Below, one piece after another: positions 1 to 7,623 of a DNA stretch of 31,759 nucleotides. Source of the stretch: a virus. The DNA is taken from positions 1 to 31,759 of the IMG/VR virus record IMGVR_UViG_3300025849_000138, one strand, 5' to 3'. How positions within the stretch are numbered: position 1 is the first letter of the stretch; each line of letters starts with the position of its first letter. Both the position numbers and the translations under genes were made by a program. Below the pieces are notes generated by a model, which did no database searches, was not told where the DNA came from, and worked only from the letters and a program-made list of their open reading frames with translations.

Positions 1-564
1 AATTACTGTGTCAAAGAATGTTGTATAGGCGGTTACAGTTGTATACGCAGTAACAGTAGCTAATGTAGTATTAAATGTAGTTACTCTACTTGTTTCAAAA
101 GTCGTAGTTGTACTGAATGTAGTAGTAGTAGTTAATGTAGTGTTAAATGTTGTTGTAGTACCAAAACCTGTTGTAGTTGTAATGGTAGTGTTAAATGTTG
201 TAGTTGTACTAAATACAGTATCTGTTGCTCTACTTGTGTTAAAAGTAGATACTGTATCTCTAGTTGTTTCTGTAGTTCTTTGTGTATTAAAGGTAGATAC
301 TCTAGAAGTGTTAAATGTAGAGATAGTATCTCTTGTAGTATTAAATATTGTTGTAGTATTAAAGGAAGTTTCCTGAGTACCAGAAATATAAGTTGTATTA
401 GTATTGGTATTTCTATCAGTGACAAATACGGCTTCAAAAGGGCCTGCTAATGTCCCATTATCATTTACGTATACTTCGTTGATACGACGAAGTGTTCCAC
501 CGTCATTGATGGCAAGGAAGTCGATAGTTCGTAAACTACCGTTGTCATTGATATATAACGCCAT
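1..564 (-). CDS. Thr-rich low-complexity tail protein, N-terminal part (3' end outside window)
   Basis: The frame is open from ATG at 564 to the window edge: 188 codons with no stop. Residues 1-58 form a recognisable head: MALYINDNGSLRTIDFLAIN followed by DGGTLRRINEVYVNDNGTLA. It has three related strands (YINDNGSLR, AINDGGTLR, YVNDNGTLA), a pattern seen in marine phage tail proteins. From about residue 65 it becomes a Thr/Asn/Phe low-complexity repeat (units like TTTTFNTTL, TFNTSRVST, DTVFSTTTTF). This is probably a fibrous stalk or adhesin-like surface. It is the last gene visible in the fibre cassette. The window holds no stop, so full length and C-terminal domain are unknown. Confidence 0.75.
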   Translation of the reverse strand, partial: MALYINDNGSLRTIDFLAINDGGTLRRINEVYVNDNGTLAGPFEAVFVTDRNTNTNTTYISGTQETSFNTTTIFNTTRDTISTFNTSRVSTFNTQRTTETTRDTVSTFNTSRATDTVFSTTTTFNTTITTTTGFGTTTTFNTTLTTTTTFSTTTTFETSRVTTFNTTLATVTAYTTVTAYTTFFDTVI

Positions 565-567
565 ATA

Positions 568-792
568 TTAACTCGAATATACAAACCATATATGACCACT
601 CGATGTACCACCCACATTAGTAGGAGCAGTTTGAGTGATAGTATAAGGTAGTCTTGCTGATGAGACAGTTCCGCTTGTAATTTTATCTGCTGCTATAGTA
701 ATCGCTGCTGCAGCTCCTGCGCTGTCAAACTTTTCACTACCATCAACACTTAAACCTGCGTCCTCAATGTTAAAGTTTAATTTTGTTCCCAT
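568..792 (-). CDS. Small structural protein
   Basis: This 74-aa protein begins MGTKLNFNIEDAGLSVDGSE and ends SGHIWFVYSS. It includes AAAAITIAADKITSGTVSSA followed by RLPYTITQTAPTNVGG. The segment KITSGTVSSARLP resembles a fibre repeat of the ...ITSGTVSA.RLP type frequent in phage fibres, so this may be a small fibre-tip or adaptor protein. It follows the repeat fibre by 1 base and ends 3 bases before the next ATG. I do not assign a function. Confidence 0.55.
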   Translation of the reverse strand: MGTKLNFNIEDAGLSVDGSEKFDSAGAAAAITIAADKITSGTVSSARLPYTITQTAPTNVGGTSSGHIWFVYSS

Positions 793-793
793 T

Positions 794-3700
794 TTATACC
801 TCTATTGTTGTTCTAATGAACTTATAACTCATGCTATCTGTTGAAGCAGGAGTTACTCTTAATCTTACGTTACCACCACTTATATCTGCATCAAATGTTG
901 CTTGTGCACCATTGTCAAAGATAGAAGCGTACTGTGTTAAATAAACTGTTGTTCCATCATGGAACATAACTATTTCTAATGATTGATAATCTGAATCCGT
1001 TGTATTTACAACTTGTAATAGATATTTAGCAGTTCTAAATGTAGTTGCTGAAAAACTATCTAATGTAAATTGTGTAATTGCTGATGAAGTTCCTGAACCT
1101 ACATCCATACCAGCTACTTCGTCTATGTGAAGTTTTTGTGGTGGTGCTGTATCTTGTATACCTAAGTTTCCATTTACATTTGTTGTATCGGCACCATCTC
1201 CAAGTGTAACTGCTCCAGAGAATGTAATATTCCCTGTCATGTTTTTACCGCCAAGTGCTGCACTTGATAATTGTGTAGTTGTTACAGAGTTATTTGCAAT
1301 CTCACTTGACCCAACAGCGTTTGCTGCTATTTTAGCTGCTGTTACAGAGTTGGCTCCAAGTTTTGCATTTGTTACTTGTAAGTTTCCAATATGTGCTGTA
1401 TCTATACTACCGTCTACATAATGTTCTGAATTGATACTGTCATCTGCTATTTTTGTACCGTTTACTATATCTGCGGCTAAATGTATTCTATCTATACTTC
1501 CTGTAGCAATTTCAGAACTATCTATTGCGTTTGCAGCTATCATTGCTGAGCCTACTGCATTCCCTGCTATTTTTGAACCTGTTACAGCGTTATCTGCTAT
1601 TTTACCATTCGTAACATTTGCATCTAGTATCTTCGCTGTTACTACAGAATCAGAAGCTAATTTAGCTGAAGTTACTTGTAAGTTTCCAATGTGGATAGTA
1701 TCTATACTACCAGAAATTAATTCTGCAGAATCTACTGAGTTGGAAGCTAATTCACTTGAACCAACTGCTCCTGCAACAATAGCTGCGGCTCCTACAGAGT
1801 CCGTTGCTATTTTATTTGTTGTTACTGCATTATCTGCAATGTGTATAGTATCTATACTACCAGTAACAAGTTCGCTTGAATCTATTGAGTTCGCTGCTAT
1901 TTTACTTCCTACTACTGCATTGTTTGCTATATGAATTGCGTCAATAGACCCACTTACTATTTCACTGGAGTCCACTGAGTTTGCTGCTAAATCACCTGCT
2001 GCAATAGTTCCATCTGCTATCAAGTCTGATGTAATTAAACCGCTTGAAATAAAGTTTACACTATTAATAGCATTGTCTGCTATTTTAGCACTTGTTACAG
2101 AGTCAGAAGCTAAGTGAATTGCATCTATGCTACCACTTACTAATTCTGCACTATCTACAGTATTTGCTGCTAAAGTTGTTGATAAAGCGACTGCACCTGA
2201 GCCATTAAAGTTGACAGCTGAAGCAGTTACATCTCCTGTTAAAGAGAAAGCTCTATTTGTTGCTAAAGTTGTTGCTGTATCAGCATTACCTGTTAAAGCT
2301 CCAGTAATATTTCCTTCTACATTAGCTATTATTGTTCCTGTTGTCATTGTTAAGTCGCCAGTAGAAGCACCAGTAAATATACCTGTACCTACTCTAAACT
2401 TATTTGCACTCTCGTCAAAGCCTATAAAAGCATTGTCTGAGTCACCTCTTTCTATAACGATACCTGCATCATTTGCTGGAGTACCTGTTGTTCCTGTACC
2501 AAGTTCCATTAATGGATCAGCAATTGTTGTGGTTGTTGAATTAACTGTTGTAGTTGTTCCATTTACAGTTAAGTTACCTGATAATGTTACATTACCTGTA
2601 AAAGTCTGTCCCCCAAGTGCACTACTTGCTAGTTCGCTTACTCCGACAGAGTTGGCAGCTAATTCACTAGAATCTACTGCTCCCGCAGCTATGTGTCTGG
2701 CTAAAACTTGGTCTGTGGCAATTTTTGCAGAAGTAACATTATTTGCTGCTATTTTTGCTGTTGTTACTTGAGAAGTTCCAATGTGTATAGTATCTATACT
2801 ACCACTTACTAATTCTGAACTATCTACAGAGTTTGCAGCTATTTGTAATGCACCTACTGCATCAGTTGCTATTTCTGATGAGCCAATTGTATTTTCTGCT
2901 ATATGTCTTGAAACTACAGAGTTACTAGAGATTTTAGTGCCATCGATAGCATTATCTGCAATATTTCCTGTTGCAATAGTATTTGCTGCTATATCTCCTG
3001 AAACAATAGTACCGTTTGCAATATGGTCTGAAGATACTACTTCTGAAGGAAGTTTACTTGCTGTAATAGCATTATCAGCTATTTTTGCTGTTGTAACTTG
3101 TAACGCTCCTAAATGTATTGTGTCTATTGAGCCTGATACTAATTCTGCTGAATCTACTGAGTTAGCAGCTATTTTATCTGCTGTTACAGAATCCGTTGCT
3201 AAGTGTATTACATCTATTGAACCACTTACTAATTCTGCACTATCTACTGAGTTTGATGCAAGTTCAGAAGCACCTACTGCAGCTGCTCCTATATGTCTTG
3301 CTTGAATACTATCTGTAGCTATTTTTGTTCCGTCTATTGCGTTATCCGCTACATTTCCTGTTGCGATAGTATTCGCAGCTATTTTAGCTGAAGTTACTTG
3401 TAAGTTTCCAATATGTGCTGTATCTATACTACCGTCTACTAAATGCTCTGAATCTATTGAGTCATCTGCAATTTTAGCACCTGTTATTGCATCTCCAGCT
3501 ATTTTTGCTGTAGTAACTTGTAAAGCCCCTATGTGTATTGTGTCGATAGAGCCAGTAATTAATTCTGCGCTGTCAACACTGTTTGCTCCGAGTTGAGTGC
3601 TAGTAATACTCCCATCAGCAATATGATGAGCAGTAATCTGATTTTGAGCAATCTTCGCTGTTGTAACTGCATTGCCTGCTATTTCTAAAGAGCCTATAAC

Positions 3701-4075
3701 TCCTGTTGCAATTTCTGCTGAAGTAATAGCGTTTGCAGCTATTTTTGCAGTTGTAATTTGTCCTGTGCCTATGTGTATGGTATCTATTGACCCACTTACT
3801 AATTCACTAGAATCTACTGAGTTTGCAGCTATAGATGCTGCATCTATTGCATTATCTGCTACTGCTGTGATAGCTGATGCTTGTAATTGTGCTGTGCCTA
3901 TAGCGTTAGTAGCAATCTCTGATGTTCCGACAGCGTTTGCTGCGATTTCACTAGAGCCTACTGCATTTGCTGCTATCTCGCTTGCAGTAACAGAGTTACT
4001 TACTAATTCAGTAGTCCCGACTGCATTGGCCTCCAATACGGAGACTAAATGATTTTCCTTACCTATTAATGCCAT
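794..4075 (-). CDS. Decapeptide-repeat tail fibre protein
   Basis: This 1093-aa protein is dominated by 10-residue repeats (pattern N/G/D-x-V/I-T/D-S/T-A-x-I/L-A-x, such as NSVDSAELVS, GSIDTIHIGT, LQVTTAKIAA). I count about 47 units at residues 17-484 and 30 at 638-938. A 153-residue segment separates the blocks, starting SALGGQTFTGNVTLSGNLTV, and an analogous AALGGKNMTGNITFSGAVTL opens the C-terminal domain (939-1093). The C-terminal domain (LHIDEVAGMDVGSG, DADISGGNVRLRVTPAS, ending FIRTTIEV) is known from cyanophage-type structural proteins. The repeats suggest a long regular beta-helix or fibrous shaft with a globular tip. Overall it is probably a side fibre. The ATG is 1 base after the previous stop. 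Confidence 0.85.
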   Translation of the reverse strand: MALIGKENHLVSVLEANAVGTTELVSNSVTASEIAANAVGSSEIAANAVGTSEIATNAIGTAQLQASAITAVADNAIDAASIAANSVDSSELVSGSIDTIHIGTGQITTAKIAANAITSAEIATGVIGSLEIAGNAVTTAKIAQNQITAHHIADGSITSTQLGANSVDSAELITGSIDTIHIGALQVTTAKIAGDAITGAKIADDSIDSEHLVDGSIDTAHIGNLQVTSAKIAANTIATGNVADNAIDGTKIATDSIQARHIGAAAVGASELASNSVDSAELVSGSIDVIHLATDSVTADKIAANSVDSAELVSGSIDTIHLGALQVTTAKIADNAITASKLPSEVVSSDHIANGTIVSGDIAANTIATGNIADNAIDGTKISSNSVVSRHIAENTIGSSEIATDAVGALQIAANSVDSSELVSGSIDTIHIGTSQVTTAKIAANNVTSAKIATDQVLARHIAAGAVDSSELAANSVGVSELASSALGGQTFTGNVTLSGNLTVNGTTTTVNSTTTTIADPLMELGTGTTGTPANDAGIVIERGDSDNAFIGFDESANKFRVGTGIFTGASTGDLTMTTGTIIANVEGNITGALTGNADTATTLATNRAFSLTGDVTASAVNFNGSGAVALSTTLAANTVDSAELVSGSIDAIHLASDSVTSAKIADNAINSVNFISSGLITSDLIADGTIAAGDLAANSVDSSEIVSGSIDAIHIANNAVVGSKIAANSIDSSELVTGSIDTIHIADNAVTTNKIATDSVGAAAIVAGAVGSSELASNSVDSAELISGSIDTIHIGNLQVTSAKLASDSVVTAKILDANVTNGKIADNAVTGSKIAGNAVGSAMIAANAIDSSEIATGSIDRIHLAADIVNGTKIADDSINSEHYVDGSIDTAHIGNLQVTNAKLGANSVTAAKIAANAVGSSEIANNSVTTTQLSSAALGGKNMTGNITFSGAVTLGDGADTTNVNGNLGIQDTAPPQKLHIDEVAGMDVGSGTSSAITQFTLDSFSATTFRTAKYLLQVVNTTDSDYQSLEIVMFHDGTTVYLTQYASIFDNGAQATFDADISGGNVRLRVTPASTDSMSYKFIRTTIEV
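1262..2164 (-). repeat. Decapeptide repeat block 2 (about 30 units)
   Basis: The same repeat covers residues 638-938. The same pairs (NSVDSAEL.., GSIDTIHI.., LQVTSAKL..) are present, so both blocks share an origin. One unit is 11 residues long and one is poorly conserved (NAINSVNFIS). Confidence 0.88.
2624..4027 (-). repeat. Decapeptide repeat block 1 (about 47 units, 30-bp period)
   Basis: The 30-bp period covers residues 17-484 of the fibre. Conserved places are a hydrophobic V/I at 3, small polar T/D/G at 4, and I/L at 8, followed by A. Frequent higher-order pairs (SVDSAELVS then GSIDTIHIG, then a unit with TTAKIA) suggest doublet or triplet duplications. One unit is 8 residues (SAITAVAD). 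Confidence 0.9.
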
Positions 4076-4076
4076 A

Positions 4077-4409
4077 TTATGTTTGCTCCAAATATGATAG
4101 GACTACATCGATACTACTTGCTACGTTGCTTTGTATTTGTATACTGTCCCCTGCCTCTAATACTACTTTTGCGTCTCCACCTATGACCGCTATTGACGAG
4201 CCACTTGGTATTGGTGTATTATGTGTTATGTTTACTAATGTAGATGAACTGCTATCACTGAAAACAGTGTTTGCTTCGATTGAGCCACCACTTTGATTAC
4301 ATAAGTACATACCTATTATAGTGCTGGTACTACCTACTGGTGACGTATAAACCGTTGTAAGCGAAGTGCCTACATTTGCTGCCGTTGCTGTCTTAAATGA
4401 TGAAGCCAT
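4077..4409 (-). CDS. Small virion structural protein
   Basis: This 110-aa beta-rich protein has the layout MASSFKTATAANVGTSLTTV followed by YTSP, a middle STSTIIGMYLCNQSGGSIEA, and the closing KVVLEAGDSIQIQSNVASSI. This pattern (a signal near the N-terminus for Thr/Val strand pairs, LEAGDSIQ(I/V)QS near the end) occurs in many marine phage structural proteins. It would form a small jelly-roll-like domain. Its task is unknown; it may sit at the tip of a fibre or in a baseplate-like structure. It lies 1 base before the repeat fibre. Confidence 0.65.
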   Translation of the reverse strand: MASSFKTATAANVGTSLTTVYTSPVGSTSTIIGMYLCNQSGGSIEANTVFSDSSSSTLVNITHNTPIPSGSSIAVIGGDAKVVLEAGDSIQIQSNVASSIDVVLSYLEQT

Positions 4410-4413
4410 ATTT

Positions 4414-4617
4414 CTATCCTAGTGCTATGGCTAACGCTAGTACATCGTCTTCGGTTTGTCCACCTGAAGAACCTATTGTTACTATTGAACCATTAGCCGC
4501 TTTTGTATAAATCTTACCGTCTGCGATATTCATCGCAATTTCATGTGTTTGTAGGTCATCTGTTCCTGGTTTACTACCACTTGTTTCAGACCTTTTTGGT
4601 TTAATCACATGCGCCAT
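4414..4617 (-). CDS. Stand-alone fibre N-terminal (KRS) module
   Basis: This 67-aa protein starts MAHVIKPKRSETSGSKPGTD, then EIAMNIADGKIYTKAANGSI followed by VTIG. The pattern (I-K-x-K-R-S, a spaced L..E.A, a (F/Y)-containing strand, G..VT.IG) is the same as residues 1-48 of the neighbouring 526-aa fibre, here without a shaft. Such small proteins are common beside fibres in ocean phages and may bind the tail side of a fibre or a partner protein. It ends ALAIALG. It is 1 base from the fibre gene and 4 bases from the next gene. Confidence 0.65.
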   Translation of the reverse strand: MAHVIKPKRSETSGSKPGTDDLQTHEIAMNIADGKIYTKAANGSIVTIGSSGGQTEDDVLALAIALG

Positions 4618-4618
4618 A

Positions 4619-6199
4619 TTAGAACGTACCTCCGTCTAATGTATTTGACCATGCTATTGTTCCGTTTGCTCCAACTTGTAGTACTTGTCCTACTGAATTA
4701 GTAGAGTCATATGCTCCGATAGCAAGTCTAGTATAAGAACTACCACCATTTGCTCCAAAGATTAAATCACCTTCTGAAACTGAGCCAATACCTTTTATTC
4801 TTAGAATATCAGAATTAATTTCAATTGTTGTATCATCTACTCTTACATCTAAAGTGTTACCTGTACCTAATAAACCATCTCCTGCTGTTATCTGTCCAGC
4901 ACCTGAGAATTGTGTATATACTAAGTTGTCTGTCCCTACTGTTGCCGAGCCTGTTACTGAAGTTAAAACAAAACCATTGTCGCCATTTGTAGAACCTTCT
5001 TCAACGAATGTAAACATACCACCTGTAACTTCTGCAGAAGAATCTGCATCAGTTGTTCTTGTTAGTACAAAAGCAGTACTTCCATCTCCGACTGTTGTTA
5101 CGCTATAAAGACCATTTTGAGTAGTAGTAGTTTGATTTTTAACAAGTATTCTGTTACCAGAAGTTAAAGTGACTCCATCAACTGAAATTGCACCATTTCC
5201 ATCTGCTGTAAGTGTAGCTCCTACACCACCTGTTCCATTGTCATATGTAGCTGCTAAGTTTGCTGTGGTTGCTACTCTTGCTGAGTCTTTAATGTCTAGT
5301 GCTTGTTTAACGCTATCTACATAAGCTTTTGTTGTTGCGTCTGTTGCTTGGGTAGGAGTACCAATATTTCGTACTCTATTTCCACCCATATCAATAGTAT
5401 TTGTAGAAGCAACATTTAATCCATTACTAAAGTCTACGGTGTTCCCGAAAGTTGCATTACCATTGATAGTTATTGTGTCTGTTGCAGCATCTCCTAAAGT
5501 AACTGCTCCGTTACCTGTAAGTGCTCCTGTGATTGTAACTCCAGAAGAAAAAGTTGCGGCATTAGTTACTCCTAAAGTACCACTAATACTTGTATTACCT
5601 TCTCCTGATGATACTGTAAACTTATCTGTATTTACAGTAATGTTACCTGTGACTCCTAAATTACTTCCCACATTTGCTGAACTTGTAACTTCTAAAGTAC
5701 CGCCAGTATTTAGAGACATTGTTCCTACATTTATGGATTCAGAGCCATTAGTTGTTATAAATGATAAATAAGGTGTTGTTCCTTCTTTTATAACAAAAGA
5801 TGCTGCTTCATTATCAGCAATTAATAAATCAGTTGCTTGAGCATCTACATCTATTGCACCACCATGAGTAACTACTAAGTCTCCTGTTGGAGCTATAGTT
5901 AAATTACCTGATGAAGTTGAAATTGTATCTGAAGAACCAGTAACTACAATATTACCAGATTTAAACTGGTCAACTTTACTTTGTGCGTCTACAAGAATTG
6001 CAGAACTTGCGGTAAGTGTACCAGCAGTATGGTCAAGCATAGCAACATATAAGTTGCCGCCTATTGTTGTAACTGTTCCATCAGATGGAGCTCCAATAAA
6101 TAGCTTCTGCGAATTAGAAGAATACGCTAATTCACCAGCACTTAATGAAGTTGGCGTGGCGGAACTGCTACTTCTTTTAATTTTAATTGTTTGTGCCAT
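4619..6199 (-). CDS. Tail fibre protein
   Basis: This 526-aa protein starts MAQTIKIKRSSSSATPTSLS followed by AGELAYSSNSQKLFIG, the N-terminal attachment module common in marine phage fibres. Residues 75-265 are a beta-repeat shaft (LGVTGNITVNTDKFTVSSG, TFGNTVDFSNGLNV). Residues 266-435 match a widespread tail-fibre domain: NRVRNIGTPTQATDATTKAY followed by VDSVKQALDIKDSARVATT, then RILVKNQTTTTQNGLYSV, LTRTTDADSSAEVTGGMFTF, and NLVYTQFSGAG. The end (LQVGANGTIAWSNTLDGGTF) is of a form frequent at fibre C-termini. It probably forms a trimeric fibre that touches the cell surface. The 67-aa gene that follows shares its N-terminal module. Confidence 0.85.
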   Translation of the reverse strand: MAQTIKIKRSSSSATPTSLSAGELAYSSNSQKLFIGAPSDGTVTTIGGNLYVAMLDHTAGTLTASSAILVDAQSKVDQFKSGNIVVTGSSDTISTSSGNLTIAPTGDLVVTHGGAIDVDAQATDLLIADNEAASFVIKEGTTPYLSFITTNGSESINVGTMSLNTGGTLEVTSSANVGSNLGVTGNITVNTDKFTVSSGEGNTSISGTLGVTNAATFSSGVTITGALTGNGAVTLGDAATDTITINGNATFGNTVDFSNGLNVASTNTIDMGGNRVRNIGTPTQATDATTKAYVDSVKQALDIKDSARVATTANLAATYDNGTGGVGATLTADGNGAISVDGVTLTSGNRILVKNQTTTTQNGLYSVTTVGDGSTAFVLTRTTDADSSAEVTGGMFTFVEEGSTNGDNGFVLTSVTGSATVGTDNLVYTQFSGAGQITAGDGLLGTGNTLDVRVDDTTIEINSDILRIKGIGSVSEGDLIFGANGGSSYTRLAIGAYDSTNSVGQVLQVGANGTIAWSNTLDGGTF

Positions 6200-6219
6200 G
6201 TTTTTGTCCTATTGAGCTA

Positions 6220-6597
6220 TTAAAAAGCTCCTGCGTCTATCGTGTCAGAATCTGCTGAGTCGTTACCTATCATTATAGGAACAAAAGTAGCTGAGCCATC
6301 GACATCTCGATAAACCTTTAACTGATTGTCGTCAGTATCATAAAATAAATCTCCTTCAGCAAGATCTTGTGTGTTTGCTGTTGGAGCTGTTGTTGCAACA
6401 TAAAATTGATTTGCTAGAAAGTTGAGTGCACCATCAACAGTTGATTGCGATGATAATGTACCTACAGGATTAGACAAGCTAATTCCTGCAGCATCACTTG
6501 CACTACCACCAACTGCCGAAGATATTGTCAAGGTTGTAGTTTGTGAAGTGGCGTTCAGGCTAGTATTATTAGGAGTAATAGTTATCGTTGTTGCCAT
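6220..6597 (-). CDS. Small fibre/adaptor protein
   Basis: This 125-aa protein has an N-terminal Thr/Ser-rich beta stretch (TTITITPNNTSLNATSQTTT), a helical element STVDGALNFLANQFYVAT, and a structured EGDLFYDTDDNQLKVYRDVD, a recurring fibre-surface pattern. It ends DTIDAGAF, resembling the LDGGTF ending of the next protein. The style is a tail-fibre shaft or adaptor; I do not recognise a specific family. It overlaps the preceding gene by 1 base and leaves 20 bases, with a weak A-rich ribosome region (AATAGGAC), before the next. Confidence 0.6.
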   Translation of the reverse strand: MATTITITPNNTSLNATSQTTTLTISSAVGGSASDAAGISLSNPVGTLSSQSTVDGALNFLANQFYVATTAPTANTQDLAEGDLFYDTDDNQLKVYRDVDGSATFVPIMIGNDSADSDTIDAGAF

Positions 6598-6935
6598 TAT
6601 CTTGTTACATTTTGTGTAACTCTTGCTACACCTTGAATTAATCTAGACATTGAATCAACGCTAGAATTATATATTTCTAAATCATAATAGTATTTACCTG
6701 CTGTAATATTTGCTGTTGTTGCGTGTCCAAGGGACATTTTTAGCGCACCATTTGCAGCATCTGTTATTATACAGGTGAATGTTGCTGTTAGGGTATTTGA
6801 AGAGGGGGTAGGTCGAAGTTGAGCGGATGCTGTGTGACTTGATAAGTTTGTAGCGACTCCGTCTTCGGCAATAGTAATCAAGAGTGCAAAGTCTGCTCCC
6901 TGATCGATAACTATATCATAATTTCCCGCTGCCAT
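6597..6935 (-). CDS. Tail structural protein, Ig-like, first gene of distal cassette
   Basis: This 112-aa protein belongs to a well-spread phage type starting AAGNYDIVIDQGADFALLIT and ending YYYDLEIYNSS ... RLIQGVARVTQNVTR. In between is LSSHTASAQLRPTPSSN followed by GALKMSLGHATTANI, the usual strand order. These small beta-sandwich proteins are found beside tail-fibre and baseplate genes in many phages and probably join fibres to the tail. A good ribosome site (AGGAGT) lies directly behind the promoter. The stop overlaps the next start by 1 base. Confidence 0.75.
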   Translation of the reverse strand: MAAGNYDIVIDQGADFALLITIAEDGVATNLSSHTASAQLRPTPSSNTLTATFTCIITDAANGALKMSLGHATTANITAGKYYYDLEIYNSSVDSMSRLIQGVARVTQNVTR

Positions 6936-6956
6936 AAAATACTCCTATATGCAATA

Positions 6957-6998
6957 ATTATACCAAAAACTTGAGGTGGTGTCAAGAACTATTTTTGG
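6957..6998 (-). promoter_or_regulatory. Consensus sigma70 promoter for the distal fibre cassette
   Basis: In the 80-base gap between genes, minus-strand TTGACA (6985-6980) and TATAAT (6962-6957) are perfect and 17 bases apart. An AGGAGT ribosome site and the ATG at 6935 follow within about 25 bases. The 18 bases CAAAAATAGTTCTTGACA (6997-6980) are identical to those of the 31.37-kb promoter. A further inverted repeat (CCAAAAA at 6998-6992 and TTTTTGG at 6969-6963, with inner CTTGA/TCAAG arms) covers the -35 and spacer and could be a control site. No terminator is visible before it. Confidence 0.85.
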
Positions 6999-7015
6999 GG
7001 GGTGTTTTCTTTACC

Positions 7016-7204
7016 CTACGATTTAGGATACTTGTCCTTAACTGCTTTTAACTCTGTATAAAAAGACGTTAATTTTGCATTATCCCCAAATACTTCGTCA
7101 TCTATGGCGTGCCAAAGTAAATCAAGCTGAGTTCCCAGGGTTGGATAATATTTTTGTCTTTTATCAGAGTAAGTTGCATTTGCTGTTTCTAAATCTATAT
7201 TCAT
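7016..7204 (-). CDS. Small conserved phage protein of the YPxxxxQLDxLW type
   Basis: This 62-aa protein is of a form found near tail-fibre genes of many phages: a short N-terminus, YYPTLGTQLDLLWHAIDD, then a helix LTSFYTELKAVKDKYPKS. The conserved YP...QLD.L(W/Y) core and the closing VKxxYPKP-like end are clear. The role is not established; such proteins are sometimes catalogued as fibre-assembly or minor structural proteins. It is the last gene before the 6.98-kb promoter and overlaps the previous gene by 4 bases. Confidence 0.65.
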   Translation of the reverse strand: MNIDLETANATYSDKRQKYYPTLGTQLDLLWHAIDDEVFGDNAKLTSFYTELKAVKDKYPKS

Positions 7205-7623
7205 GTTAATCTCCTATTTACTATTATATTTTGCCCTGCAGTATAATATTTGTCTTTTTTAAATTGTAATGTATGTCGTCCCGCCATTGTTCCTGTAAAA
7301 GTTAAATCTCCGCTTTCATATGTACCTTGAGATACTTTATTCAAAAATATTTCAGTTCCTGCTGGACATCCTGTAACTGTAACTGTACCATCAACATCAA
7401 TAGTAGTTGCAGAAAAAGTTAAATTAAATGAATGATATCCGACTACATTATCTTCAGCATCATTTATATAAAAATGGTCACAAGCAGGTATTTGTTCTAG
7501 CTCAAGAGACAAATAAGATAATCCTAATGCTGCTTGAGAATCAATTATATCCTGTGTAACGGGAGCGTCTGCAGCCCATTTAATATCTTTATTTGAATCG
7601 TAAAATATATGATAGGTGCTCAT
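7201..7623 (-). CDS. Small structural protein with PEGA/Ig-like C-terminal domain
   Basis: This is a 140-aa protein. Residues 1-70 (STYHIFYDSNKDIKWAADAP) look like an adaptor in which short, aromatic-containing strands alternate with a helix (TQDIIDSQAALG). Residues 72-140 are a beta-sandwich-like module: TIDVDGTVTVTGCPAGTEIF, then GRHTLQFKKDKYYTAGQNI. This matches the pattern of PEGA-type surface domains (V-x-G-x-PAGteI, then G-x-H-T-L-x-x-x-K-x-x-Y). The function is unknown; a tail-fibre tip or accessory role is inferred from the neighbours. It overlaps both neighbours by 4 bases. Confidence 0.65.
   Translation of the reverse strand: MSTYHIFYDSNKDIKWAADAPVTQDIIDSQAALGLSYLSLELEQIPACDHFYINDAEDNVVGYHSFNLTFSATTIDVDGTVTVTGCPAGTEIFLNKVSQGTYESGDLTFTGTMAGRHTLQFKKDKYYTAGQNIIVNRRLT

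Noticed and set aside
140-376. Val-rich plus-strand and Leu-rich minus-strand open frames near the window start
   Set aside because: Shadows of the Thr-codon repeats in the minus-strand protein; no sensible start or composition.
1239-3305. Long plus-strand open frames in the fibre gene
   Set aside because: They mirror the 30-bp repeat of the real gene, are low-complexity (A/S/I/T/E-rich) and lack ribosome sites.
1262-4027. 30-bp repeats as a CRISPR array
   Set aside because: There are no unique spacers between exact repeats; the repeats are adjacent, diverged and in frame within a protein.
6990-7015. C-rich and A-rich stretch after the 62-aa gene as a terminator
   Set aside because: No stem can be formed by the run of C with neighbouring sequence before the promoter; only the weaker inverted repeats around the -35 are seen.
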